Below are positions 37,736 through 49,486 of a DNA stretch of 64,000 nt, one piece after another. The notes beneath the pieces are model-generated. The model did no database searches. It was not told where the DNA came from and saw nothing but the letters and a program-made list of their open reading frames with translations. The stretch comes from Gymnogyps californianus. Lineage: Eukaryota; Chordata; Aves; Accipitriformes; Cathartidae. Both the position numbers and the translations under genes were made by a program. The stretch is from positions 19,163,001 through 19,227,000 of the forward strand of contig NC_059478.1 of assembly GCF_018139145.2 (NCBI RefSeq). The letters are read 5' to 3'. Numbering within the stretch: the first letter of the stretch is position 1; the number at the start of each line of letters is the position of its first letter.

Positions 37736-38650
37736 TGCCCGTGGATGAAGCTGTAACTGGAAAGAAGATGCAAGAGACCACTGGTTTTCAGAAGCTACAG
37801 AAGGAAACTGGTAGCAGAGTTCAAATGTAAATAAAGATGGCAGGAAAATGTTCTTTTCTCTTTCACAATAAAATCCCGACAAGTCCTTCTTTAACACCCT
37901 TTGGTGTTTTCCTGAGATGTGTTAAATAAAAGGTTTTTCCTTTTTGTTACAGGAGATACTCTTCTGCCCGTTAAAATTATCTTTTTTTTTTTTTAAATAG
38001 CATCCAGGAAACCTTTCTCAAAAGCTAGTGAGTGGTTTTACACCCTGAACAGTTTTGAACAGAACTCCATGAAGTCACTGTATCCTATGCCAAAATGTAA
38101 GAAAGACATGCATTCAGTGAAGAGAAAGAAGAGGAAGAGAGCAGGGAAAAAAACTTTTAAGTTACTTTACACAAAATTTTAAAAAGGGTTGGTTTTAAGC
38201 ATGCTACTAGCTTTGGTGTAATTAGCTTGCTGCTCGAACTATTGTACACTAGTGTCTGAATGAAAGGGACTGTAAGTAAATTATAAATTCGATTTGTTCT
38301 GCATCCCTATTTCACAGATTTGTAAGTCTACAGTCCTGCATATGCAAAAATTCTCTATTTAGATCACCCATTTCCAAAATCCTATATATTGTGAAAGCTT
38401 GGATATGAAAATTGAACATTACTTTCTGTGAAATATGGGGTGATATGTCAGCAAAAGAACCATATTTGTTCAGGTTTGTTTGAAATTTGGCCCATTCATT
38501 GTGAGAATCTAAATGATTCAATCCTAGGGGAACTGAACACTCCTAATATATACAGGACCTAAAGAACTCTCAAGATAAAACCTTGAATTTCAGCAGTTGA
38601 GTTTGAAATAGCTTCTTTTAAAAAAAAGTTCATTCTTACTATTAACATTC

Positions 38651-38678
38651 TTTTTTTTTTCTTTTTTTTTTTTTTTTT
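38651..38678 (+). repeat. Poly-T tract, T10 C T17
   Basis: Runs of 10 and 17 T bases separated by one C. On the minus strand this is an A-rich run with no recognisable retroelement body next to it. Confidence 0.9.
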
Positions 38679-39789
38679 AAACAAAAGCCTTAGCAATATT
38701 CACATTCTTGAATAGAGGGTTTATAGGACACTTTAACTGACAGATTCCCTGTAAGGACTCTTTTGAATACATTACCTCCACAGTGTTCTTAAATTTGACT
38801 GTCTTAAAACAGTCAAATAAGTTGGATAACTCCTTTCAATGTGTTTTCAATTGCAGATCATGGCACTTTCATCCAACAATTTTGAGGAGATAACTTTTAA
38901 TTACAATAATAAGAACCACATGGGCAATGATTGATGCAAACCTGATGTGTTCTCTTACTTTATTAATCTTTTTAATTAGAGGCAAAAGAATGCTTTATCT
39001 GTTGAGAAGGAGAAGAGATGAGTTGTGATGTTCTGCTGCACTTCTGTGACTTAAAAAATTTGATTGCTCACCAGAAGTTATGTTTACCTGGATACAAAAG
39101 GTGAGAGGAACTTGCACAGAGCTTTCTCCTCCAGCTTTGCTTACCTTCAGCTCTGTGTAGTGCCCCATATGGCACCATACCATTGAGGTTATGATACTCT
39201 TCTATTGGTTTTACTTTAGTTCTACAAGCTTCTTATAAGCATAGTTTACAAACTCTATTAGAGGGCAAGGAAGGGAGAGACAGTTTAACACCACCAGATG
39301 TCAGAGCAGTTGCTTGCCAAAGGGTAGGTTGTATGAGATGTTGAGAAAGACCTATGAGATGTCTTGTTCTTTAACTCTCCTCAGCTTTAGGAGCTGAGAG
39401 AACTTAGCATGTCTTGGGTCCACTGTGGCTTGAAGCAGTTGTAGTTTAGGATGGTGTGAAAGACACACAAAGAGGTTGATATTGATTCAGATGCTAATGC
39501 AGGTCTTTGAAACAGATACTGTAAATATTTTATCTGAACTGGTTTAATGGTTTCACTTGCCTTGATCATACAGAAGATTAGATTCTGTTCCCTCTGTGGC
39601 TGAGATACTTTGCAAACTTACAGGTAAGGCTTAGGTTTCACACATTTGCCTGGAGTTTTTTGTCTTGCAAGCACTCTGAGTAGGATTAATGACCATGGTG
39701 GAAAAACAGCACAGAGGCTTTTCCCACTTACTATTGTTGTGATTTATTCTTTCATATTATATAGTAACTCACTTGGTACACTATTGGCA

Positions 39790-39850
39790 CGAACAAGTAA
39801 AGGCAAGGTCTCTGCTCTAGAAGGTTCGTATTCTAACTAAAAATATGACA
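39790..39850 (+). repeat. MIR-like sauropsid SINE fragment
   Basis: The segment 'aaggcaaggtctctgctcta' followed by 'gaaggttcgtattctaacta' matches the same block as the fragment at 2,305-2,365, remembered as 'gacaaggtctctgccccgaagagtttacaatctaa'. Two independent decayed copies in one window support the call. Confidence 0.55.
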
Positions 39851-40189
39851 TCTCAGGGCTTTATAGAGAGGCATGAAGGCAATGAAATTTCTGGACAAGA
39901 AGGGAACAGAAAAATTATGCACATAAGATGTCAAAGGCAAAGCCAGTTTGTGATACCTGGATTTTATGGTTCAGACAAGAAACCTGTAAATTAACCTATA
40001 TGAGCACAGGAATTAGTGGAACTTCACAAAATGTTCTGCAAACTAACAAGGAAAGAACAGCACACACTTTGAGAGACCTGAAGTTGTGTAAGCTTCCTGC
40101 ACTCCTTTAGCAATAGCATATAAATGACATGGATTCCAGCCAGTGTTGTGGCTTGGTAGTCTGTGCTAGCATGTTAGGATGCTGACTTT

Positions 40190-40240
40190 GGGCCTGATCC
40201 AAACATCTTTGAAGTCAGCGGAAGACTTTCAACTTGAGTG
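40190..40240. repeat. Fragment of an old palindromic repeat
   Basis: The words 'gggcctgatccaaacatct' and 'ttgaagtcagcggaagact' match the remembered sauropsid palindrome 'gggcctgatccaaagcccattgaagtcaatggaaagactcc'. Only the left arm is visible. Confidence 0.5.
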
Positions 40241-40367
40241 AATGAGCTGCGGAGGTGTTTTGAGGTGCTTTCTTGTGCCAGCCAATTTGGAAGTATCAGT
40301 GGGAACAGAGAAGGGGAGAAGTTCAGTTTCCTATATTGACTGAAAGAAGGGAAAGGGAATTTAATTT

Positions 40368-40386
40368 TTATTATTATTATTATTAT
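40368..40386 (+). repeat. (TTA)n microsatellite
   Basis: About six uninterrupted TTA units followed by a T-rich stretch. Confidence 0.85.
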
Positions 40387-40719
40387 TTTTTAAGAAATAT
40401 TTGCCAAAAGATCTTTATGCCTGTCACCACATGAGAAAATGGACTGGGTTTGGGATAGGGGATGATAATGGTGAAAGAAGGGCAGTTTGTTGAGTGGCCT
40501 CACTTTGTGACGTCTTATTTGTGTGGTAGAAGTGGGTGTGCAGCTCATCATTAATATAGATGTTTAGTCAGATACAGTCTGCTTTAAAGCCATTCCAGAC
40601 ACTAAGTAGACCTACGAGCACTCGGTGCCATTCAAACTGTGACCTTGTCTGCAAATTAATTCTCTATGATTGCTTAAGTGGTGATACTTGCAGCCACAGA
40701 ACTGGAAAAGTTAGGCCTC

Positions 40720-40737
40720 AAAAAAAAAAAAAAAAAA
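40720..40737 (+). repeat. Poly-A tract, 18 bases
   Basis: An uninterrupted run of 18 A bases without a recognisable retrocopy upstream. Confidence 0.9.
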
Positions 40738-43700
40738 TTGGGCTTGCGTTACACTTATTGACAAAATAGTTGTTTTAGCCAAGCCTGTTCATCCGTCCCT
40801 AGGTCTAGACACAGTAACTCTCTAGAACCACTCTCTAATGTAACAAGAGTGGCATGAGGGAGCTGAACTGCTCAGAAAGCCTACATTTGTTTGAATCTGT
40901 CATACTCAGCATGAGGAGGTATGGTGAAAGCATGGAGGGGATATTGCATTTTGGGATTCCTAGAAGGGTGCCCTGGCATATATTCCTACACACATGGTTG
41001 TCATATCTAAATTATTGAGCAATTGAATTTAGTAATAATGACCATGAATTAACCATCTGTCAAAGATAAGGAATGTCTACTTTAACCCTCAGGCTGCCAC
41101 ACATGCCTTTATATGGTGCCCACAGCATTCCTTTCGTTGCCAAAGTGGAAGTGTGGCAGCAGACCAAAAGTTAACGTGGGAGGGGTGGAGGATACATTCC
41201 CTTCCACTTTCTGAGAAATGATTATTCTTTTGCTCGTTTGTTTCAGCCAAGCTCTAGAAATATCAGAGTTGTTTCTGCAGATTGTTTTGATTTTGAAAAA
41301 CAATGAGTGCTTTATGCTGCAAATACATTTCAGCTTTAAAGAATCAGCATCTTTTTAAATTATCTTTAATGTTACCTGAGAAGAGATGTACATTGCATAG
41401 AAGGCTTAGAACTGAAAACTATTGGATTTTCTACTTAAATTGTCCTCCATCTTCCACTTCAATCCATCATCTAAATGAGGCAGTGTATATCTTTAAAAAT
41501 GTAGTACAACTGTATCTTCAAAGAGTCCGGAGTAGTTCAGAGATCATTTGCCAAACTTACTTCGTTGCTGTGTACTTCACCCATAAAAACAAGATTGAAT
41601 CCTTAACATCCAGAGCAAAGCTTATAAAGGAGTAAATGTAACAAGTCGTTTAGAAAGTTAGCAGGCTAACTGGTGGACATCTACATGGTGGGATTTTTTT
41701 GTTTTGTTTTATCCTGCTTGGACTGAATTTGCCTCCTCACAGCTATTTTCTAAGATCAGTTCTTCCACAGATTACTAGCCTCTATTAGCTTTTTATATAA
41801 AGACTAGTTAAAAATTGTAATAATATCCCCATTAATTCTATTTTGAGCACTGACTGGATCATATTATGTGGATGTAACTACTAGATGTGTTTTTAAAAAA
41901 AATATATGGAAATGTTTTGGGGAAAAATTTTCAACAAAACCTATCCATCCATTTGCTGAGACTTTGTTGTGGCAGTTTTCACAAAGGCATTTGATTTCAG
42001 TAGTCTGGGAAGTGGATGTCTGTAACATGTTGAGAAATGCAACTTGTCCCAGGATAGTTTGGTTTGGGGGTGTGGTGTGTTTTTTTTTTTTTCTTTTAAA
42101 AGTGAGCTGCTTTCCCTGCCCCCCTTCTCCTTTTCAGTCCTTTCTGATGGTCTTAAGTTCTCCTAACTGGTCTACTTTGACCTTATAACTTGTAGAAACA
42201 TCCATATGGAAAACATCAGGATGCTTAATGACTTTCATGATTTCTTTGGGAGGGGAAGAGGGAGCAGGGGAAACAAAGTTCATTCTTCATACAGTAAGCT
42301 CACTGGTATACCTGAAGTGATCAGTCTTCTCACCTGTCTCTGACAGCAGCTGAATGTAGTCACAAAGACTGCCTCCTTGCTGCTTGGGAGTTAAGAGCTG
42401 ATGGTACTGAGGAGAAAGGTTCCTCATCCTTTACCATGGGCTGTGAAAAGCTGAGCAGCCAAATGGCTGCTAATAGTTTTACCAGCTTGAGGAGTTCCTG
42501 TAAATCTCCTGCTCCATGCGTCATCTTTGCAAGAATCATCCACTGTCTGGAGCAGTTTCAGGTCCCTTTTGCACAACCTGGGCTACAGGGCTGAGGATCT
42601 AGCCCAAGCAGCTAGCAACAACTTGCAGCACTGTCTTGTCCCATAATGAGAGATTGTAAATGTGCTGTCATGTGCATCTTGCAGAGTCTTCTCAGTGGCT
42701 ATCTAGAACTTTCCTCAGGTTCAGATCAGACTTTCTCCATTTCCACTTGGTAAGGCTGCTTTGCTGCTAGTACCTGAAGAAAATCCTGAAATGGAAAGAA
42801 ATACACGCGACACACAAAGAAATCCAACTTTTCAATATCAGCTGAAGTGATCACAGGGTATGAGGTATGTTTTGAAAAGATTTCTCTCATTTGTTTCCCT
42901 AAGAGTCACATTCCATAAGCGGTTAATTTGGGCTGGACTGTGTCTTATTTCAACAATAGTTCATGCTAACATACAAGTATGTAGCTTTGTCCAGCAAAAT
43001 ATTGTACAATGCAGTCCCTTAAACAGTCTTTATCTTGCAGTTTTAGCTTCTCCCCCATACCCCCCCTTGAAATGTAGGTGGTCACCCAAAGTAAACAGAA
43101 TTCCTTCTACTCCCTCCACATCTGCTATGTGTTATCTGGCACTCACCTCTGACCCTGATATTCATCATAAGAATAAGAATTGCATCCTATTCAGCTGGTT
43201 GCATGCACTTTAACTCCAGTGATCACTGGCTGTTGAAATAGCATGTGCTGGGAGCAGAAATTGCTGAGACAGCATCAGGGTGTTCAAACTGGACTGTTCC
43301 ACTTTCTTGTATGCTTTTGGATAATTAAATAGAATTCTAGAGATAAGCAGGTCAGCACAGTATACTTGGGCACAGACTTTGGTATAGTTTAGGATTATAC
43401 TTCCTAGTGAATGCAATGAAACAAGTTCGGTACTGACTCTTAATGAGAAGGACTTTTGAAAACAGACTAGTTCTCTTCCCTAGCTGCCCTATCAAATGAC
43501 ATTATGCATCTGTATAGAGAAACAGTATCCTTCTGTATGGAAGCAGTAAGTTTGAAAGTATGTTTGTGCTGCAAACAGCAGTTAGTGATCCTCTTACTTT
43601 GGTTTGATAACACCGTCCTCCGTGACCTAGTGGTATCATTCAAGGCACTAAGTAATTTTTGTTCTAAGAGTTTTGAAATCCGACCTTAAATGTGAGGATC

Positions 43701-44147
43701 CACATGTTAGGATCAATACAGATCTGGTCTTTGTGACCCCACTAAATGGAACCCATCTGAAATTTTCCTTTTTCACAAGGATGAACAGAATTACTTTTTG
43801 GACACTGTGGAGGAAGAAATAAAACTGCCAATTTGCTCGCCAAGGGTGGATCAATTAAAACTCTGGGAACTTCCCAGTTGGAAGTAGAAACTTCTTTGTT
43901 TACTGTAGACTTTCTGCTACTGTCCTCTCTTCTTTCATGGCAGAGGTGTGAGGGAAGAACCATCTGCTAGTCCCCTAATCTTCAAACTAACATCTTCAAT
44001 TGAATTATGGTCATAGTCATGCAGTGCTGTCAGCTAAATAATGTGGCTTTGGCCTGTAGGATAAACTGCAAAAATCTTACGGGCCTTTAGCTGCCAAGTT
44101 TATCTCCCTCTCTCCTCCTCCCCAACCCCAATCCTTTTCATTTTCAG

Positions 44148-44243
44148 AAAAAAGATGTGGGAACCAACAATGTTGAGACCAATGTGATTTACCAGCTGCC
44201 ACTACTGCCCTTTGGTGCTACAAGCTGCATGACTGATTACTGA
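44148..44243 (+). CDS. Weak candidate terminal exon
   Basis: A long pyrimidine tract (about 44,105-44,145) ends in TTTTCAG. The following 31 codons are open and begin KKDVGTNNVETNVIYQLPLL before a TGA stop at 44,241-44,243. The reading is hydrophilic, then hydrophobic, and unlike repeat-derived sequence. There is no recognisable domain, no clear poly(A) signal close behind and no upstream exon. A strong acceptor followed by about 30 open codons is expected several times by chance in 64 kb. Confidence 0.15.
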   Translation, partial: KKDVGTNNVETNVIYQLPLLPFGATSCMTDY

Positions 44244-45179
44244 CAAACAAACCAAGACCTTGTTGTACCAACACTTTTGGGCGATCTCTGTCATCCCAGC
44301 AAAAGCTGTTGTTGCATGGGCACTTCTAGTCAGAGGGCCATCATGTGGATTACAAGCATCTAGTAATGCTCAGTGATACATACTGATTACCAGTATGTAA
44401 ATAGATTTTTTTTTTTCCCTTTAAATTGGTTATGCTTCTTCACTTGCCAAGTTTATTTCCTTGAGCATGTCTGTATATTTAGCAAAATTAACAAGGGATG
44501 AAATAGGTGCTGAAGATGTTAATTATGTAATTATACGAGCAAAGACGTACCATGTAATGGGCAGAGAAGAAAAATTACAAAGACCTTACATGAAGAAATT
44601 AAATCCCATGTTAGGTTTTTGATTAAGGTCCTCATTTTTACTGTGTTGCCAGTGGTCATTAGTGACCTCAAATGCAAAGGTGAAGGGTTTTATTTCTTGT
44701 TTGCATTTATTTAAGTATGCATATGTGCTTCAGATATATGTTCACATTAGTTATTCTTTTTTACCAGCAGATTAAAATATGGGAGGCAGGATCCTCATCC
44801 AGGAAATCATCTGTTTGAAAAAGACTGTAAAGTGAAATGAAAAGGATCATATGAACTTTAGTGATATCTAAGTGGTTTCAATTTGCGCATTGTTAAAAAT
44901 CATGCAGTGTCCTTTGGTGCCCTTTTCATCTTGTTTATTTTAATAAAGAAGACCAGTTAGCTTGAAAGGTAGTTCTCGGTATCAGAATTGACTTCTGATC
45001 ACCCTATCACTTCACAATTCTTTATATGTCAGGAACACTTGAAAGTATATGCACATGTTTGTGGGGATTTTTCTTTTCCTCTGGAGAGATTCAATTATTT
45101 ATGCTAGAATTCTTCTTATTGTGAGTTATTTTTATAATTGAATCAAAACTGTGTAGGCTGATACAGCCCCAAGTTACCT

Positions 45180-45660
45180 TCGTGATCTGAAAAATCCTCA
45201 AAATGGCCAAATAGAATAACTTTGTCACTTGTTTGTCATACCAGTTTTGACAACGGGTCATTCCATAGATGTCTAAAATGATCTTTAGCCGCGTTTTATG
45301 AAGCCAGAACTGTAATCCAATAACAATTTTCTGGCTAAGTGCTTCTCAGTTGCCACTGAGGTTTAACTGCATCACTGTTGCTGCTCTTAAAATGAGCTTA
45401 AGCTAAAAGGACACAAATTTCATATTTCTATCCTTATTTTCTTGAGAGTAATCTAAGAAAATAATATTTTAAATAATTGCATTCTCGTTCCTGAGGGACA
45501 TCAGCATAATTGCAATGAGGATACCTTTATTTTTTTATGCATTTATTTATTAACAAAGAAGTACATTCCATCTGTAAACCAAACAATTGGTCCAGTGGCA
45601 CAAAACAATAAAGCAATGAAGCCTCTAGTTCATTAAATTGGAATATAGGGATTGAATTAC
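45180..45660. promoter_or_regulatory. Candidate conserved non-coding element
   Basis: This AT-rich block lacks repeats and has many factor-like words: TAATTGC and ATTGCAATG (about 45,508-45,520), AACAATTT, a TAAATAATTGC segment and CCGCGTTTTATG (about 45,289), which is one of few CpG-rich spots nearby and resembles a caudal-type TTTATG site. The assignment is from motif texture only. Confidence 0.25.
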
Positions 45661-45869
45661 TAATTTATGTTGGTTTAAATTTCCTGTCATAAATTACAGG
45701 ATTCTAAGATGAAAGGGAAAAATGTTCCCCATGATGCAGGCTACCTACAGTTCTAGCCAGGAAGATTTATATAAGACTCATTGGAGGTGAAGGAAGGAGA
45801 GGTACTGAAGACTGAGACTGGCATGGTTCATCTGGTACATTGGCGGGCACATGACAGAAGGCACAACTG

Positions 45870-45910
45870 AAAAAAAAAAAAAAAAACCCCAAACAAACAA
45901 AAAAACCCCA
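45870..45910 (+). repeat. Poly-A and A/C-rich low-complexity tract
   Basis: A run of 17 A bases is followed by alternating CCCC and A-rich blocks. No retrocopy was recognised upstream. Confidence 0.85.
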
Positions 45911-47079
45911 AACCCTTATTTAAACTGAGGATACTCTGGAGGGGTTACTTTTAAATATGGATAGTTTGAAATACTGGTTTCTGAAACTCCACAACATGAA
46001 GGTCAAGTGATAGAAGAAATGAACAGTGACAAAGAGAGATGCTTCATAAACCTTAAGTGGTTTCATTTTATTCCTATGTTATCTCTCCTGTCATCCACCC
46101 TAGTGTTTTATTCAGTGTAATCTTGTATTCAAAACTTTCTTGCAAATTTTGATCTGCTATTAAGTTCCCTCTATTCTGATCATTTTAGTTTGATTTCTGT
46201 GTTTAACAGTCTCTGGAGTTGCCTGTAGAAGCAAATATAAAACCCATATAAGACAACATGTTCTCTTCAGAGTTATTATGTTGACTGGATTCCTACTATT
46301 GGGACCTAGTCCTCTGATTTCGGAGATGAAATCTTAACTGGCTCTTATTTCAGTCTTCGAGACCCTCAGTGTTACACTTCTTCAAAAGTTGTGTTCGTTT
46401 CCTTCTTGAGTAACAGGAAGTGTTTCACAAAGGCTGCCCTCAGATTTTCTGGAGAAATATTAGCTAATCTTTCCCTTTCTTACATGAAATTGATAATTAA
46501 TCTAAGCCACCTGTATGACAATCTGTCATGAATGCTCAGGAATTGACAATTGATTTAATGAACCTGAGATGATTTGATGTTTCCAGCATTTCTGCAATGG
46601 AGCCACGCTTACTGTGAACTTAAACCACCTTCCCCCTTCATTCAAGCCTTCTCTTCATCCTCAGTGGGCTTTTGTTTGGAAACCAAATAACCGCAGCAGG
46701 GTATTTTAGTTTTGTCTCGATTCTGTGCCACATCTCACCTTTTACAGGGTTTTAAGAAAGCCAGTACAGTAAGTAGTTTAATATATCTATTAAATAGCAT
46801 GTGACATGCTTGTTTCACAGTCTTTCTCAGGTGGAAAATGCAGTTATGATGGGGGTATTTGCCTGCTAGAAGTGTAGTCTTTCTTTGTAGAAAACTTATT
46901 CAGTTATTTGATCTACTCATTGATGTACTTTGAACCACCATTAATTCTGATACACAAAATAAAAGATCAGGGTTCTTTCAGGTTAAAATTTGCACTTGTT
47001 TCATGGGAAGGGAGTTTTCAGTCTCTTCTGACCACTAGAAGTGGCCTGCTCCACCCTACCTCGGAGTCCAGCAAAGGCT

Positions 47080-47555
47080 ACAAGCCCTCAAGCGAGTCAA
47101 CAAGAATTGAGGCACTTTCATGAGTACCAGCTCTCTGCTCAAAGCAAGGCCAACTTGGATCAGGTTCCTCAGGGCTGGTCCTGTCAAGTTTTGAACATCT
47201 CCAGGGGCAGGGATTGCACAATCTCTCTGGCCTACCTGTTAGTGTTTTACTATCCTAATGGTGATTTCCCCACAAACACTTTTAACAATATTTAATTGCG
47301 ATATTCCTTGTTGCAACTTGGTGTCCATTATCTCTCATCCTGTCACTTGTGCACCTCTCAGAAGAGTCTGGCACTCTCTCTCAGTAGTTGAAGACTACTT
47401 CAGGCTGTGTTTGAGACTGGCAGTTGCCTGTGTTTCAGTGAACCTTTTCTGTCTTGCAGAGCTTCAGAATTTTCAAGAAATAGTATTCTGCCTTTAGTAG
47501 TTCCTTGGACCTTATTTTTAGCATTTTGTTGAACCTCATCTAGAGTTGATTGAAC
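47080..47555 (-). mobile_element. Decayed bird-type CR1 LINE 3' fragment, minus strand
   Basis: Plus-strand landmarks follow the reverse complement of the bird CR1 3' region: 'ggttcctcagggctggtcct' with 'tcaagttttgaacatctcca', then 'ggggcagggattgcacaatc' with 'tctctggcctacctgtt', then a decayed middle, then 'ttgcaacttggtgtccatta' with 'tctctcatcctgtcactt', then 'ctcagaagagtctggcactc' and finally 'gttgaacctcatctagagtt'. It belongs to the 3' untranslated region and the end of ORF2; no coding capacity remains. It is clearly more decayed than the copy at 19.7 kb. The left boundary is uncertain, as the expected terminal octamers are not seen. Confidence 0.82.
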
Positions 47556-48116
47556 GGGGGTAAACATTCTTATACTTGTGTGTAAGAATCAGGTTTTCTA
47601 TTTCAAGGTCTGCAATGTGGGCACATATGGGATCTGTAAGGTGTATAATTTGGATTTGATAATCATATTCTCAAAAGCTGGTTTATGAAGGACAGTTGTG
47701 CCTTTGCAGGTCATACTTTTGCTACAAAAGCTCATGACACTTCGAGTGTATTATCTCACCAAAGATGCGTCTATTTCTCTTGAGGCAATGGCTAAACACC
47801 ATAAACCTTGATTGTTTCCAAAGGCTCAGAGAGGCCCAGGGGTCCTGAGCTCTAGTTTATGCTGATTGTCCGTAATGTACTTGAAGCTTATCTTTCTATA
47901 CCTCATTGACTTAGAGTAAATGTGTTTTGCATAATATGAAAACTGTAAATGGAAGAAAGGTGCCAATTATCAAATATGAACCAGATTTCAGGGTGATAAG
48001 ACATTCACTTTTTGTTACAGATCTGGCCTTGCTATTCCTTAATCCTGCCAGGAGAATGATACTAGGAGGTTTTATGTATACTTGGCTGGACAAGATAATC
48101 TTTAAATAAGTTTAAT

Positions 48117-48123
48117 TACTAAC
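48117..48123 (+). promoter_or_regulatory. Consensus splice branch-point, TACTAAC
   Basis: A perfect TACTAAC with the branch A at 48,122, 32 bases before the AG of the downstream acceptor and followed by a T-rich tract. Spacing and order are those expected of a working 3' splice site. Confidence 0.45.
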
Positions 48124-48154
48124 TATCTGTTTTGTTGTTTGTGGTTTTTTCTAG

Positions 48155-48202
48155 TGTTCTCAAATGGGAGATAATCTGACACGCAAAGAATTTATAGCAC
48201 AG
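48155..48202 (+). CDS. Best candidate internal exon, 48 nt, product unknown
   Basis: The upstream side has a perfect branch site (48,117-48,123), a tract 'gtttgtggttttttctag' and an acceptor AG at 48,153-48,154. The downstream side has CAG|gtaagc, a strong donor. The enclosed 48 nt are divisible by three, open in one frame only and translate to CSQMGDNLTRKEFIAQ, a hydrophilic piece with normal protein composition. The other two frames contain stops. If real, it is a 16-residue symmetric exon that can be skipped without frameshift. I do not recognise the protein, see no partner exon nearby, and cannot name the gene. Large introns on both sides would fit the gene-poor look of the window. A chance match of all signals is still possible. 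Confidence 0.42.
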
Positions 48203-49455
48203 GTAAGCTGCACAACTGATCATATTCAAATTTTTTGACAAAAGTATTGAATTTATTGATATGAAATAGACAATCTGCAGATCAGGAAGGCAAGCTCTAG
48301 GAGGTACTCTAGAAGTACTAGCAAAATGACAGATACGGAGTTGGAGAATACAGCACATAGCTGTAAGTCATTCTAATGCTGACAGACCACTTCCAAGGCA
48401 TAAAACCGTGTTAGAGAAATAAGTCTTTTTTCCATATTGGCTCTCTCTTGAATCTCTTCATTGAAACACAAGCTTCCAGGTCCGTAAGTCATCCTCACAT
48501 GCCAGATAGAGTTCAACCTGTCGTTTCCTCAGCTACAGTTTTGTGTGTGAATTCCCTTCTCTCTTCCGTGGACATGTACACCCCTACCTTCTCCAGTCAG
48601 CTGTCTCCTGCCATAGAGCAGTGTAAAACATGTTCTCTTCCCCTGCCTTCAGAACAAATAAGGGGGTGGATTTACTCTGTAATTTTAAAGGGGATGTTCC
48701 TCTAATTTGGGAGTAATGAGATTAATTACATGAAAAGTAAAGGAAAGAGCTTGCATTTCTCTTTATTGTGTAATAGATGCTCTTTTTCTGAAGTAAATTA
48801 CTGAATTGTGTACTTCAGAGGTGTGTCTGTGATGAAATAAGTAGCTGATCCTATTAGAAGTTTGAGTTTATATGAAACAACGTGAGTTGATAGACAAATA
48901 TGGCTTGAGATTTTCCTCTAACTCTCACTGATTCTTGCCAGGAGCATATTATCAGATTAGGAATGTTTTGCCATCAGAATAAATTACTGAAAATTCATGC
49001 TGCACTCTGTGCTTCAAGGAGCTTCTACTGACATCGGTCAGATGCAGCCCACCTGGGGGAGGACACTGTTGCTAGCTGCTTATAATTATGTATATTAATC
49101 CTCTCATGAGTGTCACATGCAAACCACAGCTCCCATTATCTTTTCCCTTTCCTCACATCGTCCTTCTTGTCCGACCAATTTTTGACTCTCTCCATTGCTC
49201 CTTTGAAGTGGGTTTGCTCTTTCCAGCTCCAGCACAGGCATTTCTGCATATGCAGCTCCCAGCTGCATTCCACAGGCCTATATTCCAGATGCCTGTGAGG
49301 ACCAAACAAAGCATTACTGTCTATAGCACAAAGTATATGGAAATAGGTCTGGAAGAGGGAAATATCAGCTACCTGATAACAAGGAGGCCACTGTGGGTGA
49401 AGAACTATTGTAAGGAATTGTGGCAAGAGGAGAAATAAGCTGTCCTTTTTGTTAC

Positions 49456-49481
<26 letters not shown>
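49456..49481 (+). repeat. Poly-T tract, 26 bases
   Basis: An uninterrupted run of 26 T bases. It is the longest A/T homopolymer in the window and is likely to vary in length between individuals. Confidence 0.95.

Positions 49482-49486
<5 letters not shown>

Larger units (their letters stand above)
34170..39760. other. Unannotated AT-rich non-coding DNA
   Basis: No gene was recognised. A GC-richer patch at 35,640-35,860 holds a 122-codon minus-strand open frame (35,577-35,945) without recognisable features. A 16-bp tandem duplication lies at 37,704-37,735 and long T runs at 38,651-38,678. A T-rich acceptor-like tract ends at about 34,408, but the donor downstream is poor. Confidence 0.55.
40241..47080. 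other. Unannotated AT-rich non-coding DNA
   Basis: No confirmed gene is present. The stretch contains a TTA microsatellite (40,368-40,386), an A18 run (40,720-40,737), an A17 run followed by C/A-rich sequence (45,870-45,910), a weak terminal-exon candidate (44,148-44,243) and AT-rich sequence with regulatory-like texture at 45,180-45,660. Confidence 0.5.
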
